This document shows, piece after piece, positions 22,484 through 33,285 of a stretch of 64,000 nt of DNA. The notes beneath the pieces are model-generated. The model was not told the DNA's origin. It made no database searches and saw nothing but the letters and a program-made list of their open reading frames with translations. Origin of the DNA: Tillus elongatus (Eukaryota > Arthropoda > Insecta > Coleoptera > Cleridae); NCBI GenBank assembly GCA_964006375.1, contig OZ023268.1, positions 85,262,858-85,326,857 of the forward strand, given 5' to 3'. Made by a program: the position numbers and the translations under genes. Position 1 is the first letter of the stretch. Each line of letters opens with the position of its first letter.

Positions 22484-22569
22484 TAATATTTAACAGAAAT
22501 GCTGAAAGGGGCTGACTCATATCTAAATATCACTTTTTAAGTAAAAATCTGTACACATTTCAAACCCCT

Positions 22570-22972
22570 TTAAATGGTAGTTACCCAAACAAAGCTTTTA
22601 AATGGAAAGTGTAAATTTAAGGAGTTTAATTTGGCAATAAAATCGTTTACTTTGCATACATTTGTGTTAAACACTGCGAAAATATCGTCCACATAATGAA
22701 ACCATACTCTAGGAAAATGAACATTTTTATTTGCTAGAGTTTCTTCAAATCTACTCGTGAAAAGGCTTGCCATGAATTGGGAAAGGGGGTGGCCCGTTGC
22801 TGTATAATGACCTTGTTGTTTCCCAGCGTCCTCATAAAAGAAAAGCTAATGTATTTAGACCATTGGTTGAAAATAAACAACGAAGATGAAGGGGTCTACA
22901 AAAAATATACAAATCTTTGCATGAAACAGAATATTTTTCAATTTACTAATGAATTTTTTTAACAAATACATG
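22570..22972 (-). pseudogene. Penelope-like RT palm fragment (YVDD)
   Basis: The minus strand reads GHPLSQFMASLFTSRFEETLA, then WFHYVDDIFAVFNTN and FIAKLNSLNLHF. This is the Penelope palm: G.PLS..MA.LF, followed by the catalytic YVDD box and the 'lN.l...i.FT' segment. Upstream to 22,972 the fingers can be followed only weakly and contain stops. It ends abruptly at 22,570 in the remains of a Helentron-like copy. Confidence 0.7.
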
Positions 22973-23250
22973 AGAGCCTCGGTGGTTCAGTTGTAAGAAC
23001 GTGTGGCTCTGAACTGAAGGGTACTGGGTGCGAACCCAGTGTTCTCCTTTCACTTTTTCAGTACATACTGTAACATTAACATCAACCGAGGTTGTGGCAT
23101 TGTATCTGAGCAGGTTGCATTTCTGCACGTTCCGTCCCTCGGAGTGGGCGTCGGGTCGTCGGTCCCCTGTCCATGGAATGTTAGGCACGTTAAAATCACT
23201 ACCCTCCTTGCAGAAAGGCAGGGGTTTGGCAAAATTCCCAGGATAGTAAG
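22972..23250 (+). mobile_element. tRNA-derived SINE candidate
   Basis: The head (22,972-23,047) folds partly as a tRNA: GAGAGCC can pair with TGTTCTC, the D arm is GTTC/GAAC, and the T arm CTGGG/CCCAG surrounds TGCGAA. The A-box is TGGTTCAGTTG. No proper anticodon arm forms, so this is not a functional tRNA gene. The body contains CCCTCGGAGTGGGCG and GGCACGTTAAAATC, which recall conserved central segments of invertebrate SINEs. The 3' limit is uncertain. Confidence 0.55.
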
Positions 23251-23382
23251 GCAAAACTGCTCTCTGGCGTCGGTGATTGGCCATTTTTTTCTCCCTCAGG
23301 GCTCGTCAGCGGCTTTGCCGCCCTGATAGCATGCTTATAACCCCTCTTGGATGCATAAGCCACAAGACAAATTTGTTGCAAA

Positions 23383-23592
23383 CAACCCCCAAGAAAGTTA
23401 AGTGGCCCAGAATGAATAGAGGTGCTGGGCGGCGAGGAAATATGAGCGGACAATACTAAACAAAACACTTAGTCGGACTTTGAATAGATGGGTTTTCACA
23501 TTTTGCAGCAATACCTCCTTTAAACCCTGTCTACCCCGCCCAACACCCATATTCGCCCTAGGTCTCTTAACTTTCTTGGGGGTTCTTCCCAA
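23383..23592. repeat. Imperfect inverted repeat, ~60-bp arms
   Basis: AACCCCCAAGAAAGTTAAG...GGTGCTGGGCGG at 23,383-23,440 is mirrored by CCGCCCAACACCC...CTTAACTTTCTTGGG at 23,533-23,592. The loop is about 95 bp. No ORF with motifs spans it. Confidence 0.6.
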
Positions 23593-23802
23593 GGAATTTT
23601 TCTTGTGACGGGGCAGATACCCTCTTCGTCCTGGGGGTTCTTGTTCCCCTTCTGCATAAATACAATCACCCTCAATGCATGACCCACAGGAATTTTTTTC
23701 TGTTCAGCTTTCTAGTGTATTTTTTGTTGAGTATATTTCCTGTTTATCAATATCTTTGTTTGAGTTTTGTATCCAAATTATTAAATATTTAATTTTTTAA
23801 TT

Positions 23803-23845
23803 CACTACCATAACGCATTTGCTGTGTCCCGAACTTTTATTTATA
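23803..23845 (-). mobile_element. Helentron-like subterminal motif (isolated)
   Basis: Only the ~40-bp motif TTCACTACCATAACGCATTT plus GCTGTGTCCCGAACTTTT of the repeat family is present. The stretch 23,593-23,800 shows nothing else. Confidence 0.5.
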
Positions 23846-23997
23846 AAGACAGGCTAAATAATTTAATAAATTTTTCGTATGTTTTACTGCACCGAAGATT
23901 CGGCACGTTTTTTGAGGACCCTTGACGGTTCGGTACAAGCGAGTTTGACTGTATTTTCGATCCGGTATTGTGGAGGGGGACTTGATGTGAATTCACT

Positions 23998-24175
23998 GTC
24001 AACTTAGATAAACAAACGAATTGATTAGTACTATTTTATTGTGTGTATAACTGCAGTTTCGCTGAAGTTCTTCAGAATATCTGTATTTGACAAAGCTGAA
24101 AACTTCAGCGAAACTGATGTTTATACACACAATAAAATAGTGCAAATCAATTTGTTTGTTTATCTAAGTATTTTT
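23998..24175. repeat. Inverted repeat with hammerhead-like halves (possible Penelope ends)
   Basis: Arms of about 75 bp (23,998-24,072 and 24,098-24,175) share AGATAAACAAAC, TATTTTATTGTGTGTATAA and AGTTTCGCTGAAGTT with their complements. The left arm on the minus strand reads CTGAAGAACTTCAGCGAAAC followed by TGCAGTT, and the right arm on the plus strand reads CTGAAAACTTCAGCGAAAC. Both resemble the hammerhead core order but lack a proper stem II. I read this as two eroded Penelope terminal repeats in inverted order. Confidence 0.4.
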
Positions 24176-24910
24176 AATCCTTTATATATTTTTCCAAATT
24201 TCTAAACCAGATCAACTATTCGTTGGCCTGCCAGGGAATTGTTCCCCGACCTCTTGCTCCGAAGTCAGAATTGTCGTAACCTACGCCGCAAGTGTCCTGA
24301 AGAACACATAACATGTCTTTTGTTAAAAATCTATGTGTTAGTCAACTACAAATAAAGTAATAATTTAACAGAAAATAAATTGCTAGTCGAATGTAGCTAA
24401 AAAATCTCACAGATATCTAAAAAATTAAGTTATACAAGGTCTTCGTTTCATAATTTGATAAGCTTGATAAACAAATCAGCGAGTCTGGCTCCATTGTATT
24501 AATTTTGTGCTATCTGATTATTTAGCTTAACCAAGGCCTTTCGTCTCTTTCTGCATTGTTTCAACTGTATTTATTTAACTGTGTTAATTGTATAATTTGT
24601 ACAGTGTAACAAAATCAAGGTGAAGGAGTCATTCTGACTGTTCATTACATAATTTTGTAGTCGGTTTATGTACATACAAAGTATTTACCAGGCATATAAT
24701 TATTATTTCCATACTCGTGAAAGAAATTGAAGAAGACATTTTTTCCAAAACGGTATAATATATCAATTAAAAAGCACTATAATTATTTTTAAATATATAC
24801 ACGTCAACAAGTTTAATATATCTAAACAAAATTGTAATAATTTAATTTGCCTATAATAATAGCTCTAGAGGTAAAATAAAATAACATTAAAATCATTATT
24901 ACAAGTTAAA
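24176..24910. other. No recognisable feature
   Basis: AT-rich sequence without motifs on either strand. Confidence 0.4.
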
Positions 24911-24914
24911 AGCG

Positions 24915-25380
24915 ATATCTGTCGTCGCAACCATGCTCTCTGTTTCCACTAGCTCTTTTTATTCCATTGTAGTTTCCACACTTCATCATTTGTACTAGGT
25001 TATTCAGAAGTTTTCCGTCTCGTCTACCTCTTCGCTTTTCCAAGTATGTGTTCTTCAAATAATGTTGTCAGAAAGTTGTTATATTCATTAATTGTTGTTG
25101 CGCTTACTTTGTGAAACTCTTCCATACTAAATACAGACGTGGAGACTATTTATCTGGCTTCACTAGTATTGGTTTTCTTTTCTGTAAATGAAGGACATAA
25201 ACTTTGAAGAACATCTAGAATTCAGAAGGGGCACTTGCTCCAGTTAGCTTACGCGTTGGCTACGTCCTTCATTTACAGAAAAAAAAACAAGTATTGGAGA
25301 AGCCAGAGAAATAATCTCCACGTCTGTATTTGATAAGTTATTTTATCTCAGAATATGTCCGATAAATTTTGCCTTTCTCC
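24915..25380 (-). pseudogene. LINE RT C-terminal tail, second copy, with foldback insertion
   Basis: The minus strand reads GRRKAKFIGHILR (25,380-25,340), is interrupted by a ~205-bp foldback at 25,127-25,332, and resumes as NNIILKNTYLEKRRGRRDGKLL and a tail to 24,915. It is homologous to 105-290. The combination of a K.IGH.LR helix followed by RGR..GK is the usual end of several LINE polymerases. Confidence 0.5.
25127..25332. repeat. Inverted repeat, ~72-bp arms, Penelope-end-like
   Basis: The left arm ACTAAATACAGACGTGGAGA...GTAAATGAAGGACA is mirrored at 25,258-25,332. The outer part (AGACGTGGAGACTATTT.TCTGGCTTCAC) recurs at 49,737-49,775 at the end of a Penelope-like fragment. The insert is therefore probably two inverted Penelope termini. 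Confidence 0.6.
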
Positions 25381-25399
25381 TCCCAATTTCTTTCAGCAG

Positions 25400-25857
25400 A
25401 CAGGCATATTTCTTCTCTCACCTTTTATCGCACACCCTTTATTCGTGTTCCTATAGGTGAATCGTATTTTTGTAATTTTTTAAAAATATTCTATTCTGCT
25501 TATTAAAAATCTAAATTTACACCCCACGCGCCAACACACTCTCCTACGCTCGCTTTTTTCGTGAGTCTGTTAGTTCTTTAATAAGCTTGACAACTGCATG
25601 TGAATTTAACTGGAACACTATGTCAATCATTTTAAATAGAAGTATCTTATCTCCCGTGCTGTTTGATAGTTGTGAATGTCAAATTACGATCATGTAAATC
25701 AGCACCTGCTGCTGGGTTAAAATAGTTCCTGCCAACCAATTGCAGCTTCAGTTCAACAAGGCAGTTCCTAACAATAATATTGAAAACTTGGAGATAATGC
25801 ATGCCGCCCAAAGGTACTCCAATCAATCCAATTTTGATCTGTTACGTTTTCTCTTTA
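25400..25857. other. No recognisable feature
   Basis: AT-rich sequence with no motif-bearing reading frame. Confidence 0.4.
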
Positions 25858-25987
25858 TAAGTGAATTTTCTTAAAAAAATTCACTAATGAGGAGATCTCG
25901 ACTTTTGAATTTTGAAAAAATTTCTTCAAATGAGCGCTAATTAGGCCCCCCAGAATACATATCCGGGGTCAGTTTCAATTTTTATAT

Positions 25988-26197
<210 letters not shown>

Positions 26198-26907
26198 CAC
26201 ACCGATAACTCAAAAAATAATGGGCTGAGTTTGATTAAATTTGGTGAATAAATTCCTTTTGCAAATGGCTTGGATAAGTTCGTTATCCAGGAAAATCTGC
26301 CCAGGTTTTCCCGGAAAATTTTGTGTTTTCTTTTGAAAAAAATTCATATCTCCGGAATTAACAAAGTAAGGGCAACCAAATTTAGTACGTGGGTTTAGAT
26401 CCTTATAGGTAAGTTAGCTACCAAAATTTAGCTATGTAGGTCAAAAGACAAAAAAGTTATAGGCATTTAAAGAAAAATAAATTGGGGTTTTCCTCAAAAC
26501 GTCAAAATTGCGATTTAAAACGTCAAAATCGGCAACATTTAGGCAAATAACTTGAATCTAATACGGGCTATGGAAATCAAATGTCTCAAGAAGGATGTTT
26601 CACAAACCCTGAAGTCTTAGTTTCAACCGTCATTTTCCTTCATTTTACTAAAATGTTTCCAGAAAATTCATTTCAAATAGACCCTTTCTCTGATGCTTGG
26701 CAGTAGCCTTAGCTATAGAGTTTATCGTTTAATGGTATATAATTTTTGTCGAATTTTCGTAAAAAATCAATAAAGCTGAATATATCCGTTATTATACAAG
26801 ATCTGAAAAAAATTTGTATATATTAATTATAGGGTGTCTTGAGCTACATCTTAAAAACTATTTCTACAATCACAGGCTGGCCCATAAGTCGTTGGTGATA
26901 CAAATTT

Positions 26908-27035
26908 TCTTTTTTTTTAATCAAACACGCCTTATGTTATTGTTTTTTTAATCAAACACGCCTTATGTTATTGTTTTTTTAATCAAACACACCTTATGTT
27001 ATTGTTTTTTTAATCAAACACGCCTTATGTTATTG
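26908..27035. repeat. 31-bp minisatellite, four units
   Basis: The unit, TTTTTTTAATCAAACACGCC plus TTATGTTATTG, recurs with starts of its AATCAAACAC core at 26,919, 26,950, 26,981 and 27,012. Only the third unit differs (ACACACC). Other copies of the host element (34,950; 63,750) hold one unit, so this is a local expansion. Confidence 0.9.
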
Positions 27036-27424
27036 CATTTTTGCATTTTCCATCGAAATATAATGCATATTTGTAAGAAAATAAATTCTGGATGCAGCAA
27101 GTGCGTTATGGTAGCGCATTTTGATTAAATGCTTCATATTTGAATAGCCCAATTTGCTATTAATCTATAAGGTTAACCAAGAAACGAGTTTTTCCGGGAA
27201 CACTTTAAGTTTACTTTTGGAAATTTTTGTACATTTGCACACAATAAAGTTATTTTTATGAAACATGGCACATTCTTTTTACTATATAGGTTATACTGGT
27301 AACCAAAATTGATGCCTGCTTTCTTAAAAAGAAAACACACATATTTGCAATAAAAACATTTTTATGAAAATTCACTACCATAACGCACTTACTGCGTCCA
27401 GAGTTTTTTTTTATTGGCTTGCAT

Positions 27425-28175
27425 TTAATTATCTTACCAAATGTTTGAGAATTTTCAATAGCTACTATATTTTTCGATGGGAAATAAGCAAACAAATTAT
27501 CGCCATGAAGAATTATGAAAATTCGCTACTTGGTAATAAACGTCTGTGCTCGAGATTTTTAAGAGGGATATTATTAGGCGACCGTTGAGGGATCTAACTT
27601 CGAGCATATTACATACAAAGGAATATTAATGGTGAAATAGAAAACCAATTTTTAGTTCCACAAGAGATAAATAGCAAGGCGCAAGGTTTCTTTACTACGT
27701 AATTCATATAAAGAGCCCTTTTATTAGGAATATAGAAATATTGAAACACATTTTTCTGCGTCTCTAAATAAAATCCTTAGCAGGGGAGTGATGTTAAAAT
27801 TCCATGAATTATGAAGGACCTGGGTCGTTTGAACGGCCGAGTAACTTTCCGTGTACTTGAGTGCAACCAATGGGAAACGAAGCAACGTCCCGCTCCAGAA
27901 CCTTCATGAGAGCCGGCACAGGGCGATAGGGGCGGTGTAAATATGATCACGGTTAAACGGAACATTGCACTGACGACCACCAGTTGTTACGATCGACTTT
28001 TTAACCCGTCGTACCATTTTAATTGCTCGACCAACTGTTTGAGAATTTTCTCCAACTGCTATTTTTCTCGATTTTTTAAGAACAAATAAACTACCTTCAT
28101 TAAAATGTAGGAAAATTCGCTATATATTCTTTTGGTAACACACCTCTGACCTCGACCAGATATTTTCAAGAGGCA
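27425..28175. repeat. Direct repeat of ~150 bp (27,425-27,580 and 28,020-28,175)
   Basis: Both segments share TGTTTGAGAATTTTC, a 'gctact/gctatttttctcgat' block, GAAAATTCGCTA and 'cgacc..gatatttt.aagaggg.ata'. The sequence between is unassigned. A shared GAAAATTCGCTA core hints at a distant relation to the Helentron-like family. Confidence 0.4.
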
Positions 28176-28493
28176 TAAAATAAAATGATTGGACAAAGAG
28201 TTTTCATAATGGCCGACGTTGACTCTTGTCTTGTGGTTAAATTACCTGCTTTGGCTGCATGTTTTTGACTATAATGTAGCTTATATTTAGCTTGTTTCAA
28301 CTGTAGCCTGTGGCTTGTATCATTAATATTTGGCTTGTACTGTTCTTTTTAACCTATTTTACTGTTTGACTGTAGATTTTAACCTTGATGATGTCTGTAG
28401 AGTTTACTTCGAGATCATTGTGCTTCAACCGGCACAATTGCCTACCAGAAAACAATGTTTTCTGACAGACCTTTTTATTATATTTTTAGATTT

Positions 28494-28535
28494 GCTTCCG
28501 AATATGGCTACTAGGTAGCCGAAACGCGTAGGGTT
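28494..28535 (+). ncRNA. Degenerate hammerhead-like motif
   Basis: CCGAATAT is followed by a perfect stem GGCTAC/GTAGCC with loop TAG, then GAAAC and a short GCG helix. The arrangement matches the 30.6-kb hammerhead (CTGAAGAT, stem II, GAAAC), but the first core box has two changes, so activity is not expected. The flanks (28,200-28,620) may be the rest of an eroded Penelope terminal repeat. Confidence 0.3.
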
Positions 28536-28781
28536 TAACAATAAAATGTTTTGCTGTTTGGATCAGAAGCCTTTCATTGAGTATTTAATTATGTCTATCT
28601 CAGACCATGTGACGTTTAGGAATGAAATACTACACTACCTACAGGTCTATAGGCAGACCCGTACTTAGATGGTAGTTGGTTTTTATTAGGGATATTTATT
28701 ATATTTATACGAGAGAAAGCTAAAAAAATTGAAATTTCGATCAATTTCTCAGCATGGATATCCGCGCACGAAGAATCGAAA

Positions 28782-28782
<1 letters not shown>

Positions 28783-28851
<69 letters not shown>
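28783..28851. repeat. (TA)n microsatellite
   Basis: An uninterrupted TA run placed directly after the last codons of a decayed transposase. Confidence 0.95.
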
Positions 28852-28856
<5 letters not shown>

Positions 28857-28865
28857 CTCAAAATG

Positions 28866-29521
28866 ACCATCGTTGGCTTCCATACAATAATACGCAGTCT
28901 CTGATCAAATCGTTTTCTAGCATTTTCAAACATCTCCAGGCTTATACAGTAGTAATTCTCTCCCCCAGTTCCTGCAGATCTTGTGGTTTAGTTTGAAAGT
29001 CTTTGCTTTTTAAATATCTCCATAGTAAAACGTCTAAGAAACTCAGATCTCAAAAGCAAGCTGGCCATTTCATACGACTTCTTTCTATCCACTGACGAGA
29101 AACAAAAATTAGACCAACCTGAATTACAAACTAACTTTAATCTAGGAATATGCCTCGCAAATTTTCAACATTGCATCGTCTTTAAATGAGCTATTATGTT
29201 AAAATCAAATCACAATCTGCCTGCGCAATGACCATGCGCGTTTCTCCTAACCACAGCTGCATCACTAGGAGAGACACCATCTTGCTGAGAATGTAGGTGA
29301 TTGATGTTGTGATTCTTGCCATTTTCCAATATTTCGGTTAATAAAATATCTATTCCATTTTCTGGAAAATTAAAATACATCTCTCTAGTCATATTACCAG
29401 GAATGAAAATTGTACCAACATTTAGAGTTTCTATAGTCCCTGCTCTGGTTGATATTCTATGTATGGCAGCGGCAGTTATGTCGCTCCGTTTAATGAAAAC
29501 GTGCATTTGCCAGAAAAACAA
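28866..29521 (-). pseudogene. IS630/mariner-like transposase, C-terminal half
   Basis: Minus-strand reading: GTIFIPGNMTREMYFNFPENGIDILLTEI, then SQQDGVSPSDAAVVRR where the family has QQDGA.PH, so the second catalytic aspartate is kept. After a ~100-bp break come RQWIERSRMKWPACF.DLSFLDVLLWRYLKSKDFQTKP and a final LENDLIRDCVLL. The third acidic position reads in FLDVLLW. Several stops are present. It belongs to the same broad insect group as the copies at 56-58 and 61-63 kb, but is clearly another lineage. Confidence 0.65.
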
Positions 29522-29821
29522 ATATTGTAGGCAGCTCCGGATTATTTATAATTCTTTCACTTACGCCTTGACAAAATTGGAAAATTGGCGCCTCCTGTCA
29601 TATTTACTCAACTTATTTAGGAGCTTTATTTTGTAGCGATTGTATTTGGATGTCTATATACTAGATCAAATTATACCTGTTGCTGCAAATAATTGACGAA
29701 TGCTCTGGGTATATAAAACTCAATTTCCATTAAAAAGTGACTTGTCGGGTTTTGCATTTATACGACTGATTTATTTAATACATCTACATTCACTACAAGT
29801 CGACTACCTGTATATTCAGCG

Positions 29822-30001
29822 ATGATGGACTTGCACAATCCTTTGAGATTCATCCAATTAGATGATACGCAGTTTTTTCTCCCATTCTTCGATGAGTGTG
29901 CAATGGTAAAATCTTTATATGGTGTTCACAAAGTTGTAATTATAACCAGTTTTGACAGTGGTGCCTACGACAAATTCCGTTATCTTAAAGCATTATTGTG
30001 A
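29822..30001 (+). CDS. Small ORF, 59 residues, unknown
   Basis: ATG 29,822 to TGA 30,001 encodes a product starting MMDLHNPLRFIQLDDTQFF and containing FDECAMVKSLYGVHKV. Codons look less AT-biased than the surroundings. A TATATAAAA sequence lies ~110 bases upstream. On the opposite strand downstream (about 30,150-30,000) a second motif-free open stretch occurs. I do not recognise either. It may be a fragment of a larger element. Confidence 0.25.
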   Translation: MMDLHNPLRFIQLDDTQFFLPFFDECAMVKSLYGVHKVVIITSFDSGAYDKFRYLKALL

Positions 30002-30570
30002 ATAAAAGATTCCTTGCATGCCCATATACATAGTCTCACGCATAACTAGCTGAAGTAAGAATTCGACCTTCGATATAACGGCAAAATCAGGTTGCGCTGT
30101 TCCAGAAATATCATAAAATGTCGCCACCACATAAGGAGCTGTTTTAAACATACCTACAAGTATGGCAGTTTGTCAGCTGTCGTCATTTGATGAACTCATT
30201 TTGGTGCTCTGTCAATATTTTCTACGATTTGTTATTATGTACACAAATAAGAATATGCATTCTATGTAAAAAAATTAAAAAGTATGTTTGTTTGCAGTTA
30301 ACAGCAAAAAAAAGTGGATCTTTGTAGTCTACTGACAGCTTTTACGAGTAAGGTGGTTCAGCTTTATTTTCATAGGGTATTTGTACAACTAATCTTATAA
30401 AAAAGGTAATAGCATATGTTCTTAATAACGCATAGAAGATTACTATACTAAGCCAACGCTACTCAAAAGACAAGAAATTGGTGAGATAAACGGATAAGTA
30501 AAGTTTTTTTTACTGCGCAGAGCGCAACACAATGTGCATCAAACAACACAAGTAACCACAGCACATATTT
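30002..30570. other. No recognised feature
   Basis: AT-rich. A minus-strand open stretch (KTAPYVVATFYDISGTAQPD) near 30,000-30,150 is unassigned. Confidence 0.3.
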
Positions 30571-30576
30571 CAGAGA

Positions 30577-30617
30577 CCTTACGATCGTTTCGTTGACCAT
30601 GTCAACATCTTCAGAGG
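30577..30617 (-). ncRNA. Hammerhead ribozyme
   Basis: On the minus strand: stem I CCT (30,617-30,615), core CTGAAGA (30,614-30,608), a single T, stem II GTTGAC/GTCAAC with loop CAT on the plus strand, GAAA (30,591-30,588), stem III ACG/CGT, triplet GTA ending at 30,580, then AGG (30,579-30,577). The core fits CTGANGA. Stem I is only three pairs before an internal loop, and GTA is a permitted but weaker triplet than GTC. Its place in a Penelope terminal arm supports the call. Confidence 0.7.
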
Positions 30618-31306
30618 AAGAAAATTTCTAAAATTAAACTACTAGCTACCATATATTTATATTATATCGCGTCTAGGTAAACGAACTAGTCCGAAGTAAA
30701 ATTGTCGTCGAAGACCCATCGTTTGTTTATTGTGTAGTGAAACTACGAGGTCGAAGACCTGCTTTAATCTTCTGGTCGACAACTTTATGAGCTCTTATCT
30801 AATATAAGGATAATAGGTTTAAAATGGACCGGTACCCAGTTATTTTAGGAATCTGCATCTTCCCTTTCGATCTATAAATTTACTATGTGGATATTGGAGC
30901 TAGCCGACAACCACATCTGGCGAGACAAACACAGTAACCTCCGCTCATCTTTTTTATATAGAAAACTAAACCTGGGTGTTTGGCTCACATTGTTAACTTT
31001 AACAAAGGATAAATAATTGAACTAAAATACTACCTGAAGAATATATTTATATTGATTTTAATTCTACGTAAACAGTATTTACATTGACTTAATAGAAACA
31101 CAAGGGTCTTTAAGTCGATACAAGCGTAGAGATTAGTATATGTATAGACCGGCCGAGTATTGTCAGTAATTTATTATTCTACTTGACAAAATAGGAGTTT
31201 TTAAGTGGTCAAATGCAAAGTGAAAATAAAGGGCTTGAAATTAAAGGTGCCGCACGATTCAGTTAAGTTTTGTTCTTAATCGACCTTGATATAAAACATA
31301 AAAAAT

Positions 31307-31886
31307 GTGGCGAGATATAACGGTTACTCGGATGGTTTATTAGACAAATTGGTTAACAAACACAGAACAAAGAAAATGATATCTGAATGTACGACATTTA
31401 ACAAAGATAAAATAGAGAAAAAAATTGTGTGTTTACTTTATGAACCACGAATCACAAAGGGTTTGGAAAGTATTTTTAAGCCGATTACATTTGACTTTTT
31501 TGGCGAAAAGTAATTTAAAAAATTTGTTGGGTAATACGAAAGATAAAGACAAAGTTACTGAAATGTCCGGTATTTATGAGATTAGTTGCAAAGATTGCAA
31601 TCTCAAATACGTGGGTCAAACTAGAAGAAACATAGCCAGCAGATTTCGTGAACATCTCGCACATTTACGATATGGTACGGTAGACAAATCGTGTGTGGCA
31701 CAACATATATGGGATAATAATCACCACATTGACAAAGAAAATTTGAAACTTGTGAAAAATGTTAGACATCAAACTATGCTTGATTCATTAGAAAGTATTT
31801 TTATATCAAGGTCGATTAAGAACAAAACTTCATTGAATCGTGCGGCACCTTTAATTTCAAGCCCTTTATTTTCACTTTGCATTTGA
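31307..31886 (+). pseudogene. Penelope-like GIY-YIG endonuclease end
   Basis: The first frame (31,307-31,513) gives the RT-endonuclease linker KIEKKIVCLLYEPRITKGL. A frameshift near 31,500 leads into NLLGNTKDKDKVTEMSGIYEISCKDCNLKYVGQTRRN, then FREHLAHLRYG and HIWDNNHHID. GIY...YVG, the CxxC pair between them and the downstream arginine are as in Penelope endonucleases. One shift is enough to break it. The frame continues into the right inverted arm, so the last ~30 codons lie within the duplicated sequence. Confidence 0.8.
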
Positions 31887-32509
31887 CCACTTAAACACTC
31901 CTAATTTGTCAGGTAGAATAATAAATTACTGTCAATAACTCGGCCGGTCTATATATATACTAATCTCTACGCTTGTCTCGACTTAAAGACCCTTTCATTT
32001 TCTGTGTATGTATGAAGTCAATATAAATACTATTTACGAAGAATTAAAATCAATATAAATATATTTTTATGTAGTATTTTAGTTGAATTATTTTTCTTTT
32101 GTTAGAGTTGACAATGTGAGCCAAACACCCAGGTTTAGTTTTCTATATAAAAAGGATGAGCGGAAGTTATTGTGTTTGTCTCGCCAGATGTGGTTGTCGG
32201 CTAGCTCCAATATCCACATAGTAAATTTCTAGATCGAAAGGGAACGTGCAGATTCCTAAAATAACTCGGTGCCGTCCCTTTTAAACCTATTATTCTTATA
32301 TTAGATAAGGGCTCATAAATTTTTTAGATTGAAGCAGGTCTTCGACCTCGTAGTTGCACTACACAATAAACAAACGATAGGTCTTCGACGACAATTTTAC
32401 TTCGAACTAATTCGTTTACCTAGACGCGATATAAATACACGGTAGCTAGTAGTTTAGTTTTAGAATGTTTCTTCCTATGAAGATGTTGACATGATCCACG
32501 AAACGAACA

Positions 32510-33210
32510 CAAGTAAAAACTGCCCGTAGGAACCACAGGCCTGACCAATACTTGCAACGCTTGATAGTGGTAAAATATTAAAGCTAGATCCTTTATACAG
32601 CTATCACTGGAGATAAAGACCGCTTTAGAGCTTATTAAGTCTTATTAGTATATCATATCAGCACCAAGAACACCCCATAGGTGAGATGAGACCGAGACTA
32701 TGAGGCCACCCGAGGCAATTGAGCCACCCCCATGATTTTAAAAACCCTGCGTTAATGTGCGTCAATTCTAATGCTGTCCTCTTCGATAAGCAAGGACCGA
32801 CTATTGTTGCGTAGGACGTGGTCATGTTAACACCGGTTACTCTTTTATGGACGAAATTTTAAAATATTGAGTGTTGATCTAATCGTTGCTATATACAAAA
32901 GTAAAAATAAATTTGTGCATAATAAACACGAATTAAGGTAGGTATAGTTTATCTTGTAATTGATACTTCCAATAGGCAATAGTTTAGGCTTTTGGGATGT
33001 TTTTAAATACAAAAGTAATAAGAAAATGACGCCAAGGGTGACCTTATTACCCCATATACAAAACGGAGTAATGTACCTGTGATACCTGTGATAGGACAGG
33101 TGTTCAAACAGTTGGACATGCAGTTAAAGTACTTTTGAAAAGGGGGCAGAAACAATTTCGCCTTATATCCAGTTGCTTTAGTTCTGCGGATTTATACACA
33201 CACATATATA
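32510..33210. other. No recognisable feature
   Basis: AT-rich sequence between the Penelope arms and the next (TA)n array. Confidence 0.4.
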
Positions 33211-33211
33211 C

Positions 33212-33215
<4 letters not shown>

Positions 33216-33285
<70 letters not shown>

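Larger units (their letters stand above)
30577..32506 (+). mobile_element. Penelope-like element with long inverted arms
   Basis: Arms at 30,584-31,297 and 31,795-32,506 are inverted copies of each other over ~710 bp. The shared blocks include AAGGGCTTGAAATTAAAGGT, GGTGTTTGGCTCACATTGT and TAGCCGACAACCACATCTGG. Between them lies the 3' end of a Penelope reading frame (GIY-YIG endonuclease). Penelope elements are known to carry terminal repeats in direct or inverted order from complex integrations. The left arm ends in a hammerhead, and the right arm holds a decayed version at about 32,473-32,500. Confidence 0.75.

Noticed and set aside
22972..23047. Functional tRNA gene
   Set aside because: No anticodon stem-loop, imperfect acceptor stem and a SINE-like body attached downstream.
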